Made by a program: the position numbers and the translations under genes
Assembly (NCBI GenBank): GCA_963920575.1
Contig: OY986974.1
Coordinates: 24,280,509-24,344,508, forward strand
From: Narthecium ossifragum
Lineage: Eukaryota > Streptophyta > Magnoliopsida > Dioscoreales > Nartheciaceae
Direction of reading: 5' to 3'
Length of the DNA: 64,000 nt
The notes under the pieces: model-generated
Database searches by the model: none
Seen by the model: the letters and a program-made list of their open reading frames with translations, nothing else
Told to the model about the DNA's origin: nothing
Shown here: positions 23,901-34,721 of the stretch, one piece after another
Layout: every line of letters starts with the position of its first letter
Numbering within the stretch: position 1 is the stretch's first letter

Positions 23901-26168
23901 AATAGAACAAACACTAGCGAAATAAAACCGGTACAGCAAATTAAAAATCTAACAGATTTTACACACCTTACTTTCTATAACACATGTAAAAACACTATGC
24001 GAGCGACTGCTTGCTCGGTTCATATTCGTAGTAGCAACCTTTCTATTAGATGCTCCCTGAGATATTAAAAAGTGAATAAGATGCACATTAAAGATGATAG
24101 ATAAGTACAGAGTTAACACCAAAACGCAGAACTGTTACTAAGCAGATAAAGACCTGGACAAGTTGCTGCAAGACATCCCGGGCACTTGAAACCTCGACTT
24201 CTCTTAAGCTCTCCACATAAACACCTTTTCTTGCATCTTCTCTTAGCTGCAAGGGGCAAGAAAGGCTTATGCTTAAAGCTCTGAATACATAAGATAAGAG
24301 AAGATATGTATAGAGAAGACCAAAGAATAATAACTGGCATGAAGATGAAAATTAGGCAAACATGTACTTGTTTGCAATATTAGTCAGTATATTTCTGCAT
24401 CCCGGACAAGTTAAGTGGTAAGTACAACAGACAACTGTCTACCTGCAGATTAGCAGAAGATGGATCTAAAAGGTCCAGAATTTGCTCATTGTATATTTCC
24501 AAAAATGAGCATTTACAGGTAAAATTTAGCTTTTCATCTCTCCGTGTCTCTTTCTCCTGTCCAAACAACAATCGAAAGTCAGAAGAACTGCAACATTAGG
24601 AGAACCCTGATTAATATAAATCTTCATGTTCAGAACACTCATGAAAAACAACTACCTAGCATTAAATTATGAAATCAATCTATCCAACAGAGGGAGAAGT
24701 TACAACAATCATAGGTTGCTTAAACTTAAAAAGATATTTTACAAGTTGTGAAAATAAGAACATAATACTGCAGAAAACACTAGAAAAATATTGACCTTTG
24801 TTTTCTGCAACAATTTTTTTCAGAAAGAAGGCAATTACAATATCATAAATGTATGTAAATAAGCAATTATAGGTAATATTTCTTCAAAGCCCTGGAAACA
24901 AATGGAAGTATATGCTCACCTTCTGTATCCTTGAAAAGAGATATTCGAACACTCGAGGCGTCATTCCACAATTAGCACTATGTCTACGACTTCCTCCTTC
25001 AATATCTCCTAGCATTGTGTGCGTCTTTCCACTACCAGTCTGTATTTGAAGGACATAACATAGACCATCAGAAGCAGACTATGACATATTTGAACACCTC
25101 TACGGAGAAAACTATCTTTTGAATATGAATGACACTGCTGAATCATGACTGCTGCATGGAGCTTACCTGGCCATATGCAAACATACAACTGTTGTAGCCT
25201 TCCACGCAATTCTCTACCATTGGCAGTCCAGCCAGTTTGAATAGCTTCTCCTGTTAATGAACCAGAGAAATATTAGAGACTAGAAACACAACATATCAAT
25301 CTGAAACAAAACAAAATAATCTACCTGGCTAACATGCTCGTCAGCAACAAGGTCGAAGGTGAAGCGGGACTCTGGGTGTCCAGTCCAAGTGACTGATTGA
25401 CAGCTATCCTGTCTAACACATCTATTCTGACCCTGGAGTGATATCTCTGTACTATTAAGTGGACGTATCCGGATAACCACCTGTAGTTGCAGAAAGAGCA
25501 TTTCTTGATTGAAGTCAATATTCTTCAAGCAGAAGGCAAAAATGGATGGATGAAGAGCAAGTAGAAAACCTTTTAAATGCTGTTAGAAACTTGACTACTG
25601 CTAAACAAATAAAATTCTGACTTTTTATGTTCATCAAAACTCATTTGTCTAAGAATCTACATCCTCACAAAGAATTACTAACAACAGCAGGATCATCGTT
25701 AGACTGGTCAGGTAGAAATGGAGTTGCTTAAAGTTATGATATTTCTTCCACCAGAAGCATTAGGATCTATGAAATGCTTTTAAACTGCTAAAACTTCAAA
25801 TTCATCTCTACTAACTAATTAATATGATGGTTGGGGACAATGTGAAAACTCAAAAGATCAAGAAACAAGAAACACTCAACGCCATTAAGGAACCAACTTT
25901 CCACCATAATACCCTTATCAATCCACAACAATTAAAACACAGAGGCGAAGCCTCTCCGTACCTGCACGTTGTGATCCTTCCAGAACGAAGGATCCTCCTG
26001 CAGCTCGAATCCTTGCGATTGCTCCCCTCCAGAGGCCACTACACTTCCTCGATCACCATTCCCTTGGCTTCCGACAGCATCCACCGCCATCGGATCCGCC
26101 ATCGCAGGGAGCTCCTGGAGCCTTGCGCGGCTTCTCATGGCGCTTTCCGGTTCTGCTATCGCCGGCAT
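17947..26168 (-). CDS. KIN12E: Kinesin-like protein, KIN-12E type (21 exons)
   Basis: Plus-end-type motor of the plant kinesin-12 family, which acts on phragmoplast and spindle microtubules. Exons on the minus strand: 26168-25962, 25480-25325, 25250-25167, 25039-24920, 24556-24443, 24246-24154, 24056-23967, 23801-23731, 23407-23333, 23209-23125, 22577-22519, 22413-22350, 22272-22207, 21861-21703, 21555-21451, 21335-21100, 20981-20912, 20842-20786, 20389-20330, 20231-20152 and 19732-17947. They sum to 3837 bases, giving 1278 residues with all phases matching. The motor domain (about residues 68-430) has [10 protein letters not shown], the P-loop [15 protein letters not shown] (switch I), DLAGSER (switch II) and [14 protein letters not shown] neck/stalk with KWDG..GSFSPL follows, then a long coiled coil encoded mostly by the last 1.8-kb exon. 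I chose the ATG giving MPAIAEPES, like known KIN-12E starts; an upstream in-frame ATG at 26195 exists. The gene appears intact. Confidence 0.92.
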
Positions 26169-26424
26169 CCTTATCATCAAGAAATCCCAAACCAAACGAG
26201 ATAAAACCTAGATCTCTGGAAACCGGAAGAGATGTAGGATTCCGTGTACAGTGGAAACGATGAGGAAGTTAGGGCTAGTAGAGGAGAGAGATTAGGGTTT
26301 CCAGATGCGATTTGGGAGCAGAGGGGAGTACTACGAGGCGTTGGAAGGGGACGAGAGTGGGAAAAGGAAAGGGATTTGAAATCATCATCAGAAGAGTTTA
26401 TTTTACTTGTAGGTTTGGACGGCA

Positions 26425-26491
26425 TCGAACGGTCGATGATGGTTGGATGGACGATGGAGATATGACGAGTTCAAATTTCCCGACCGTTTGG
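26425..26491 (-). promoter_or_regulatory. Two MSA-like cores upstream of the kinesin
   Basis: TCGAACGGTCG (26425-26435) and the reverse complement of CGACCGTTTGG (26481-26491) each contain AACGG and fit 9 of 11 positions of the mitosis-specific activator consensus YCYAACGGYYA. They lie about 260-320 bp upstream of the chosen start codon. MSA sites drive G2/M genes, including other phragmoplast kinesins. This is a motif match only. Confidence 0.35.
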
Positions 26492-26499
26492 ATTCAAAC

Positions 26500-27000
26500 A
26501 GGCTATAAGTTATGACGACGCGGATAAGGGACTCGTAAAGAAACCACGGTTATTTGTAAACTGTGATTGGCTCGCACCCATTGGATTGGATGTCTGTCGT
26601 CTTCTACATACCGCCGGATGTTGAATCGACGGTTAAGATGAACTCGTCCTCTCTTATTACTTTTGAACCCGTAATTAGATTGAGCTCTTACAGACATTCT
26701 TAATTATTTCCATAAGGATCTATCTGACTAGGTTAGTGTTGCGAGAGAACTTTTCCTAGGACGTCAGATCCATCCATTCATGATCTGAATCCAGACCCAA
26801 TCTTGTTCATATGAGAGAGTTTTGACTACTTTAAGCTTGGTTAGCATCTATTTATTTGGTTAAGAATCTCCAAGATTGGGCATTAAAGGACTCATTCTTT
26901 TTTATAATAATAATAATAATAAACCAATGCTGAAGGTCCGCGAGATGATGCAGGTGGTGACCATCTGGAGCAAATCATATTATATACTGATAAGTCAACG
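26500..27000. other. Spacer, no gene seen
   Basis: AT-rich sequence with an (AAT)n tract at about 26904-26920. No convincing open frame or repeat family was recognised. Confidence 0.5.
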
Positions 27001-27002
27001 AT

Positions 27003-27565
27003 CTAAAGAAGCCTTGGCACCATCCACTGATAAGTCACATCATCTTTACGGTTATCCCAGTCATATTCTATGGAGGTTGAAGGTCGGCGGTGGTCGGAGG
27101 TGGTCGGAGATGGGGGAGGCGCTCCCATATCGATCAGCTCCAGCAGAGGTTCCGGTAGGTCTGCTTGCTGCCCAACCCATCTAATCAATCCAACCCTCTT
27201 CTTAATTATGCTTGTTACAATGTAAGAAACACAATCCGATTTCTCTGCATCTATCACAAGCTAGCTAGTATGATATATAGTTTCCAAAGCAAGATCAGGA
27301 GTGCTTAATTACATGATCAGATAGTTAACTTCAAAATGGAGCTTTCAATTTCCATTAATCACAAACTAATTAAGGAGCTATTCATCAACTAGAAAACTGC
27401 AAAACAAGCAAAACAACTAAAACTACATACTGCCGCACTGCCATAAAAGATAATAAAACCCTAAAGTTCGGATTGATTGATGAACATGATAATTAACAAC
27501 GACACAACCGACTATAGCTTTGGAATACAAAAGTTGAACAACAATCAACAATTAATAGATAATCT
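27003..27565 (-). pseudogene. F-box/DUF295 relic (copy D), internally deleted
   Basis: On the minus strand the last codons read DDVTYQWMVPRLL, matching the C-terminus of the intact F-box gene (DVTYQWMVPMFL). About 50 residues upstream is ADLPEPLLELIDMG, resembling the F-box start, so nearly the whole centre of the gene is gone. Upstream of it, 27400-27563 is an inverted near-copy of copy B sequence at about 16380-16545 (shared TTAGGGTTTTATTATCTTTT, GGCAGTGCGGCAGTATGTAG). Confidence 0.65.
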
Positions 27566-27567
27566 AC

Positions 27568-29375
27568 TACTTCAATCCTTTTCGTGACAGGAGAAGGTGT
27601 TAAATTTCTCGGATTACTTGAGAAGGGAATGACTGAGGCCGAAGTGTTCTCTGAGATGATAGAAGCTCTGGATTATGACATCAAGTCAAAGCATGAGGAA
27701 CTTGCTAGGCTCAAGTCTGTTATCCCACAAATTCATGACAGAAAAACAGTTGCAGACAACAAGCTCTTGGCTCTGAAATCAGCGATCCAGAGTTTCTCTT
27801 CAGAGGCACATTACTGGGAAGACAGAGAAGTGCGAGCCCGGTCGAGGTTGGCAGCATGTTCTGCCCCTTTAGAGCAAAAGATTGAAGAACTCAGACGCCT
27901 CCAGATCCACAAGGATGAGGTGAATGCTGCTTCTATCAAGGCCCAGCAGTCGGAAACTGAACTGAGATACAGCATTGATCAACTAAAATTGAAATTTAAA
28001 GATGCAGAGAAACGAAGGGAAGAAACTGAGAAAGTGTTGTTTTCTATTGACAACGTAGACAACACAGACGTCGCCACCCAGAGGTCCATGAACTTTGGCA
28101 AAGCCTCAGAATTGCTGAAGTCCGAGGAGGATCGAACGAAGCTTTCAGCTGAGCTGAAGCAGTTAAAGCAGCAACTGGCTACTGTACAGAAAGAAGTCTT
28201 GAGTTTAAGGAAGCTGTCTGAGGAACTGGATGCCAAAGTGCAAAACCTTGAAACAGAAGTAAAGAGTGGTGTGCTCTCACTGGAGGAAGCTGAGGTCAGG
28301 CTGCAGAAGGTTGTCACCGAGAAGGAGATGCTTGCTGAAATGCGAGAAGAAGGCAGGAGTGAGCTCGGAAAGATGCTCGTAGAGTATCAAGACTGCATCT
28401 TCCGAGCAGAATTGAAGGTAGGCGAACTCAATATATGTCAAGAAGCACTGAATGAAGACATGAGAAGCCTGGAGGAGTTGAAAGCCAAGAGAGCTTTAGC
28501 AGGATGGAATCTGAAACACTTGCTGGAAGATAAAAGAGTTAGCCTCATGGTCTCAGATTCACAACTGGTATCGGACAAGGTAGAAGAAGAGCTTAGAGAT
28601 GTTGAGAGGTGTCTTCATTCAAGCTTGTTTTTTTAAGGGTCATTGACTCATTGTAACACTTCATCGGCTGTGAGAGATAGTTTGCTCAACTGTCTTCACG
28701 TTGGATGTAGAATGTCACGGCAAGCTTGTTTTTTGAAGGGTAAATTATCTTTTTAGTCCCTCAATTTTCATCGAAGTAACATTTAAGTTCCTAATTTTTT
28801 ATAAGCTTCAATTGGGTCCCTGCAGTATCCTTTTCGTCACAATGTGGGACATCGGCCTGACGTCGTCTCTATTTTTAACGGCTGAGGTGTCACGTGACCA
28901 CACGTGATGGATGCCGTGCGGATGGAAGTAACATTTTAGTTCCTTAACTTTCATCGAAGTAACGTTTTAGTCCCTTAACTTTCATCGAAGTAACGTTTTA
29001 GTCCTTTAACTTCCATCACGTGCGGTCACGTGACACCCTAGCCGTTAAGAATAGAGACGGCGTCAGACCGATGTCCCACATTGTGACGAAAAGGATACTG
29101 TATGGACCCAATTGAAACTTATAAAAGATTTAGGAACTTAAACGTTACTTCAATGAAAGTTGAGGGACGAAAAATATAATTTTCCCTTTTTTTAATGATG
29201 CAATTTTCTTTTCAAGAGTTCTTTTCTACTATGAGTAAATTTTATGCATGTGAATTAGTTTCTTTCAAAGTCAGTTTATTTTCCTTTCGTCTTTTGGGAG
29301 AATGCAAGAGCGAAAAATAATCAATGAATGCTCCGAAGATCAAACAAACAGTAGTAATAGAAACATATAATGAAC
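27568..29375 (+). pseudogene. Inverted partial duplicate of the KIN-12E last exon
   Basis: A copy, in opposite orientation, of 19027 down to about 17690. The coiled-coil frame is open for about 345 codons (27584-28617) and differs from the parent at only about three residues (S to R, T to A, K to N), so the event is recent. It has no motor domain and no ATG at its start; the first in-frame ATG is near 27629. Near 28617 the sequence diverges: an AAGCTTGTTTTTTTAA piece replaces the normal codons and the frame ends HSSLFF. The 3' flank of the kinesin follows and is split by a MITE (28738-29186). The right end also lacks 17 bases that are present in the parent near 17715. Confidence 0.85.
28738..29186. 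mobile_element. Foldback Mutator-like MITE
   Basis: A 449-bp element with long inverted arms. The ends are GGGTAAATTATCTTTTTAG and, read in reverse complement, GGGAAAATTATATTTTTCG, both followed by TCCCTCAA. Arms share further blocks (TCACAATGTGGGACATCGG; GTCACGTGAC). Flanks TTTTTTGAA (28729-28737) and TTTTTTTAA (29187-29195) fit a 9-bp target duplication with one mismatch. The parental kinesin flank near 17890 provides the empty site. An inner direct repeat (TTTTAGTCCCTTAACTTTCA type) occurs at 28930-29010. Confidence 0.85.
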
Positions 29376-29993
29376 TAGAAAAGCTATCAATCATAATCAA
29401 TAGGAACATAATGCTTGAGTTGGTTACTTGGTTTCGAACCCATGGCTTTTTAAGATAGACATTGCTTGTTCCCTGCAAAGAGGTGTAGCTGTTAACTGAC
29501 TTACCACTCTGGATGTTGTCAGATCAAAAAACTTCTGGCTTCTCAGAATTCCCAGCAAAATAACTGCCTACAAGAAGTCGAGTCTGCTACAGTAGGGGTA
29601 TATGAAACAGACTAAAATTTACAAAACAGTTAGAAGTAATGCATGAAATAAATCCAATGCATCATCACTTTCCATGACATCCAATCCAATCTGATATTAT
29701 TTCTCTGGGAAGACAACAAAATTTTTCATGCATGAAAGAGACTAAAATCTACAAAACAGTTAAAAGTAATGCATAAAATATATCCAATGACTCATGTTAG
29801 ACAATATACCTATTAACTATTCCTTGTCTCACATGGTATCAGAGCAAAGGTCTCCTAATGGCTTAAACTTTTGGGTTGAGTGGTTAGAGTGTTTCACTTT
29901 TCATGACATCCAATCCAACTTGATACTATTTCTCCCATGGAGACAACAAAATTTTTACCTCAAGTTCCCATGCTCGCCATTATCTTCATATGA
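29376..29993. repeat. Spacer with dispersed direct repeats and LTR-like debris
   Basis: About 52 bp beginning GACTAAAATTTACAAAACAG (near 29610) recurs near 29740. A second pair begins CATCCAATCCAA at 29679 and 29908. TGGTATCAGAGC at 29834 is the sequence of a primer-binding site for initiator tRNA-Met and probably marks old LTR-retrotransposon DNA. No gene seen. Confidence 0.5.
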
Positions 29994-30703
29994 TTCTCCA
30001 TTCTTCGTTCCCTCTTCATCTCCCTCTGCCTCTTCTTCTCACAAGCAGTTTGAAGGGCATTTCTGTCATGAAATGACTCCGCATTACAGATGAGACATCT
30101 ATATGTCAGAGCTGGAGCGGCTATCGGAGTGCCAATCGGAGCCTAAGAGCAGCAGTAATCAAGCGAAAAAAAAATTAGGTTCTCCCTCCTTCGCTCCCTT
30201 TTGATCTCCTTCTGCCTCTTCTTCTCACAAGCAATTTAAAGGGCATTTTTGAGACATCTATTTGTCGGAGCCGGAGCGGCTACCGGAGCGCCAATCGGAG
30301 CCTAAGAGCAGCGGTAATCAAGCGAAAAAAAATTAGGTTTTCCCTCCTTCACTCCCTTTTGATCTCCCTCTGCCTCTTCTTCTCACAAGCAGTTTGAAGG
30401 GCATTTTCTGTCATGAAATGACTCCGCATTACAGATGAGACATCTATATGTCGGAGCCGGAGCGGCTACCGGAGCGCCAATCGGAGCCTAAGAGCAACGG
30501 TAATCAACCGAAAAAAAATTAGGTTCTCCCTCGTTCGCTCCCTTTTGATCTCCCTCTGCCTCTTCTTCTCACAAGCGCGCAGTTTGAAGGGCATTTCTGT
30601 ACTCCGCATTATAGATGAGACATCTACATGTCGGAGCCGGAGCGGCTACCGGAGCGCCAATCGGAGCCTAAGAGCAGCGGTAATCAAGTGAAAAAAAATT
30701 AGG
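29994..30703. repeat. Four-unit tandem array, period about 160-186 bp
   Basis: Units at about 29994-30179, 30180-30338, 30339-30521 and 30522-30703. Each carries GATCTCCCTCTGCCTCTTCT, TCACAAGC, GGGCATTT, GAGACATCTA, CGGAGCGGCTACCGGAGCGC or a close variant, and GCGAAAAAAAATTAGG at its end. The second unit lacks about 28 bp that includes ATGACTCCGCATTACAGA; the fourth lacks part of it. No coding function is apparent. Confidence 0.85.
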
Positions 30704-30879
30704 AAATAGACTTAGAATGAAATTGAGAAATCGAAACAAGAGATAGTTCTAGTGTTTATTCTCCTGATTAGTCGGAATTGCTATGCCATGAGTATTTCTT
30801 AGGCTTTTATCTTAATTTTGTTCTTGTGAGGTGATAGTTGTGATGTTCTGAACTTGTATGCATTCTAACATGCATGGGA

Positions 30880-31228
30880 ACATGCATGAGCACACTAAAT
30901 TTCCTTGTCCACGTCATACTTGCACGTGCTTTATGATCCTAACTGGGATATGTTTTAATGGCTTTGGTCGATAGCTTTGACTGGCTTGCTTCATCATGAC
31001 TTTTGGTCAATAATCTTCCTTTACTTGCTTCATATTTATCTTTGACCGATGACTTGGCTTCATGGCTTATGAACGATGCTCCGTCCCTGCATATCAACAT
31101 ATGATCGCCCATTAATTTGGCCAATGGTTTGCATCTGGACGATGAAGCCAAGTACTCATTGGTTATCGGTCATTGCTATTTTGCTTATGTGTCTATCATT
31201 AATTGCTTAGTCATTATTTTGACTAACA
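30880..31228 (-). mobile_element. Diverged LTR fragment related to the 34.7-49.5 kb element
   Basis: It ends in TTTTGACTAACA, as the intact LTRs end in TTTTGGCTAACA. It shares TTGTCCACGTCATAC and TTTTGCTTATGTGTC-type blocks in the same order. The same short words (GGTCGATAG, GACCGATGA, GGACGATGA, ATCGCCCATTA) are scattered through it. The other end is missing or unrecognisable. Confidence 0.6.
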
Positions 31229-31338
31229 GTGGCGCAAATGTTTTTTTTTTTTTAAAGGTTTCGATGTGTTTAGATTAGCTCTACAATAGCTCTGAAACCT
31301 TAAAGCCTAGAAAACTCTGAGCTTGCATCATGAAACAA

Positions 31339-31390
31339 TAAACCCTGACCCCTAAACCCTAAAAGCCCTAAAACTCTCTAAACCTTAACC
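31339..31390. repeat. Degenerate telomere-like tract
   Basis: Several AAACCCTA-type words (AAACCCTGACCCCTAAACCC, then TAAAAGCCCTAAAA) resemble the plant telomere unit CCCTAAA. Short and imperfect; it may simply be telo-box-rich sequence upstream of the next gene. Confidence 0.5.
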
Positions 31391-31604
31391 CAAAAATCTA
31401 AAACCCAATCCCAAATCCTTGATCCCAAACTCTTTGTACTTATACATAGAGTTTCTCGTGTGTGATATTTTGACAGAGGGAATCCTAGTAGGATTAGAAC
31501 GCCTGCTTGCAAGCGTATATTCAGGAGTACTCCTTTTGGTTTAATTAGAAGTCTTATTAGATTCTTACTTTGTTCGTAATAGGGTTTCTAGTCTACAAAT
31601 AGGG

Positions 31605-33552
31605 TTGCACCGGGAAGAAGTACGGAGGAATCCTGGTGCCTTTTCTCCTTCCCCTTTATCAGCGGATATTCTTACTGAATCAAAAGCGAAGATGAGCGAA
31701 CGACCCAACTTCAAAGAGCTGCGCTCCGAGGTGGTGCATGCAGTGCTCTCGCTAATCCCATGGCCGGTTCGTCTCGCCGGCGCGCGTAGTCTTTCCGACT
31801 TGAAACTGGTATGGTATGATCTACACGGCCTATGTCTTGGTCAGTATGACGCACGCGATGATCTGGTGTCGGAAACGTTGGTTCATTACTTCCACGCCGG
31901 CCTGTCGAATATGGTGCCTTCTCTACTCTGGTGGCCACTTCGCGTCGCCTACGTGTACACCATCGTTGAAGATGTCAAGCAGCGTGTCTCGCTACTCATT
32001 GCGGTCTCTTGCTCTCTCTTTGTCGTCATCTCCTATATATTCTTTTGTCCATGGGTGATAACACTTTCACGAGTTGGGCATGCCATGCTGATCTGCATCA
32101 CCGTCGTGCTATTGGCCATGGGTTATGGCAGAAGATTATCGGCCTCACCTAGCGGCCGCCGACGAAGGTTCGACGTCTTCCCACCAGGGTTCGCCGGCTG
32201 GTTGGATGAATCGAGATTTCTGTTTGAGACTTCACATCACAAAGATCTACTACCATCGTCTCATGAGCTGACAATACTAATACACGACGTTACTGCACGC
32301 ATACTCGATGCCATCAAGGACAAAGCAACAATGGTAAAGATTTACGACAATTGTGGTGAGGTCGGAAAAGAAGATGCGGCGGTGGCGGTTCATCTGTGGG
32401 TGGTAGATCGTCCATATGTTCAAGCCGAAGCGTATGCTGGAGGCAAGGTGATCTATTTCAGCGGATACAGATACAAGGAGCACCTTCCATGCGATGCCGA
32501 TGTGGCGCATGACATCGGCCACGAGGTATATATATATATGAACGTAAACTAATTGATTATTGAGATCTAATTAAATTTTAGTATGTATATATATTGTTGA
32601 AATCCTACTCCTGCTTAAATCCATCCTGGAACAGATTGGTCACATAATTGCAGAGCATAATGAAGAAGAGCTGAACGACACTCTGCTGCTCTGCTTGATT
32701 TGGGCGGGTCTAAGCTTCATATGCAGTTTCAACTTTGGAACAGCGTTCCTTGATTGTCTACTTCGTATGGGGCTATACTTTGGAACGGCCTTGCTTGACT
32801 ATCTACAACGCATGCGGCAATCTCGCAGGTCCATCTATATATCTTCTCAAACTTCAAAGCTAATTTTATAATTCAATACAGTATCGATCAATCATATTCT
32901 CCAAGAAAATTTATATATAAAGTTTACATTATTTTTTTAATTTATAGATAGTCGACTCCTTACTTATAAATCAGGATTGCCGACTTATAAATAAGAATTT
33001 AAATGCAAACGGTCTATATTGTAATCAAAAACCAAAACAGCCCTATGGGATAAATCTAAAAAAATAAATTTAATATGCAAAATTGTCAATTATGTAGGAT
33101 GGATGCCGGTACAATCCGTTCCATAATATGTTGAAGCTCATGCATAGCATTTTCCTCCACATGTCCGGGCTATGGTCTAACACGTCCCCTCCCCCTCACA
33201 CGTGTGGCATGAGTCTTACCATGTTATTCTAATTACTTCACATAAAAGCTGATCAAGCCTTTGAAAATAAAGACTTGATTGATTTATTATAGTCTAACAT
33301 CTATCGAGAACTTTCAACTTATTGGCTTTTTGCTACAGGCACGAGAAAGAAGCCGACTATTTGGGATTCTTATTGGCTGCATCAGCTGGATATGATCCTG
33401 AACAACAGCTACTGTCATTTAAGAATGAAGATAAATGGGTAGAGTGGTTTGCAACTCATCCATGTGATGCCAATAGAATCACATCACTCACTAATCAACA
33501 GGTCTTGGATATGGCAATTGCGATTTACGATACGTCCAGACAAATACACTGA
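31605..33552 (+). CDS. M48-family metallopeptidase, OMA1-like
   Basis: Three exons (31605-32525, 32635-32828 and 33339-33552) give 442 residues with matching phases. The zinc site HEIGH is completed across the first intron (DIGHE, then IGHIIAEH). The third ligand lies in RRHEKEADYLGFLLAASAGYD, and a late THPCDANRI matches the family's THPSG-type motif. This layout is that of plant homologues of OMA1, a mitochondrial inner-membrane protease. Two hydrophobic segments before residue 180 (LLIAVSCSLFVVISYIFF; MLICITVVLLAMGYG) and one after HEIGH (LLLCLIWAGLSFICSF) suggest membrane anchoring. It is diverged from the canonical gene, so it may be a lineage-specific paralogue. An alternative ATG at 31692 (MSERPNF) would shorten it by 29 residues. 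Confidence 0.8.
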
Positions 33553-33714
33553 ATCCCAAATTCCTTCATTTTCATGAATTGATTTAGTTTTCTGTAACAA
33601 GTATAATGGTTATCAGACTTGTGATCTGCAGACAAGTTTGACTCTTTTTGAGGAAACAACATATGTGCAAATGAATTTTAAAATTGGAGTATTTATGATT
33701 ATTATTATTATTAT

Positions 33715-34721
33715 TTTTTTGACAAATTAAGCTTAAGCTACTCGATCAATCCGGCCTAAGCTGGTACAACCCTCGACTCACCACTATCCAAAAGAAAGCC
33801 CGACGAGGTCGTCCTCCTCATCAAAAACATTAGGAGGCGTCTAAAACCCATCAACAAGACCAGCCCAAGCTCTTGCTTGGCAGGCTAACCCATCTACCAA
33901 GATATTAAACTCTCTCAAAATATGTACAGCTTGAAAACTAAGAAGCTCCCTTGTCAAAGACTATATCCGTAGCACAACTTCCACGCAATGGTCAATCCTT
34001 GGCACTCGGCTCTCAATCATTCCCACAACCAGAAGTGAGTCGCTCTCCACCATCAAACGCTTGACTCATTGCGCGCGCGCCAACTCAATTGCCCTTTGGA
34101 TAGCTTGAAGTTCAGCATGTACAACATAAGAGGCCAATGTAGTAGAGGAGTCATCCCATATCACCACCCCTTCCTTGTCAACACACACCATTCCTATCCC
34201 AGTCATGAAACCATTCCCGCCCATGGATGCATCAGTCTGGCATCTAACACCCTCCCAAGCTATATCACAAACAGGTTGCATGCATCTGGCATGAAGCAGA
34301 AGATACTCACGAACCTGTCATTTGATCGATCGAGCCATATCCGTTGAATCCATAAATTGTTCCCCAAATGCTTGTTTGCATCTTTGCATCCATATAACTC
34401 ACAAGGCATACACAATAGTTGATTTCAACCGTCTATTTGCTTCATCCCTATCTAACTTACCCAAAATCTCAAAGCACCATCGGAGATTGAGCTCGGGCAC
34501 TCCACTAAATTCCTATAGCACCCCCTCCCAAACAGCACAAGAAGCACGACAACCAAAAAAAGATGTTCAAGGTCTTCATCAGCACACCCGCATCGCATAC
34601 AAGCTTTCTCACTTATTAGACGGAGATCCCACGATCTTTTCAAAGAAACCTTCTTACCATATGCCAATTTTCAAAGAAAAAAACGAACACAACTGCGCCA
34701 AAAGCAAACGTTACGGGTGGG
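33715..34721 (-). mobile_element. L1-type LINE remnant, zf-RVT and RNase H region
   Basis: Minus-strand frames give SLKRSWDLRLISEKACMRCG with a C..C...H cluster (zf-RVT, near 34640-34560). Next comes an RNase H-like piece with CQTDASMGGNG, GMVCVDKEG and HAELQAIQRAIELA (34240-34070). The 3' end on this strand has an A-run and AAT repeats (33697-33720 on +). The upstream side is cut at 34721 by the LTR retrotransposon; whether it resumes at 49501 is unclear. Confidence 0.7.

Noticed and set aside
29994..30703. CRISPR-like array
   Set aside because: Repeats are long, adjacent and without unique spacers, and the DNA is plant nuclear; it is an ordinary tandem repeat.
31339..31390. Chromosome end
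   Set aside because: Only a few imperfect CCCTAAA-like words, with genes on both sides.
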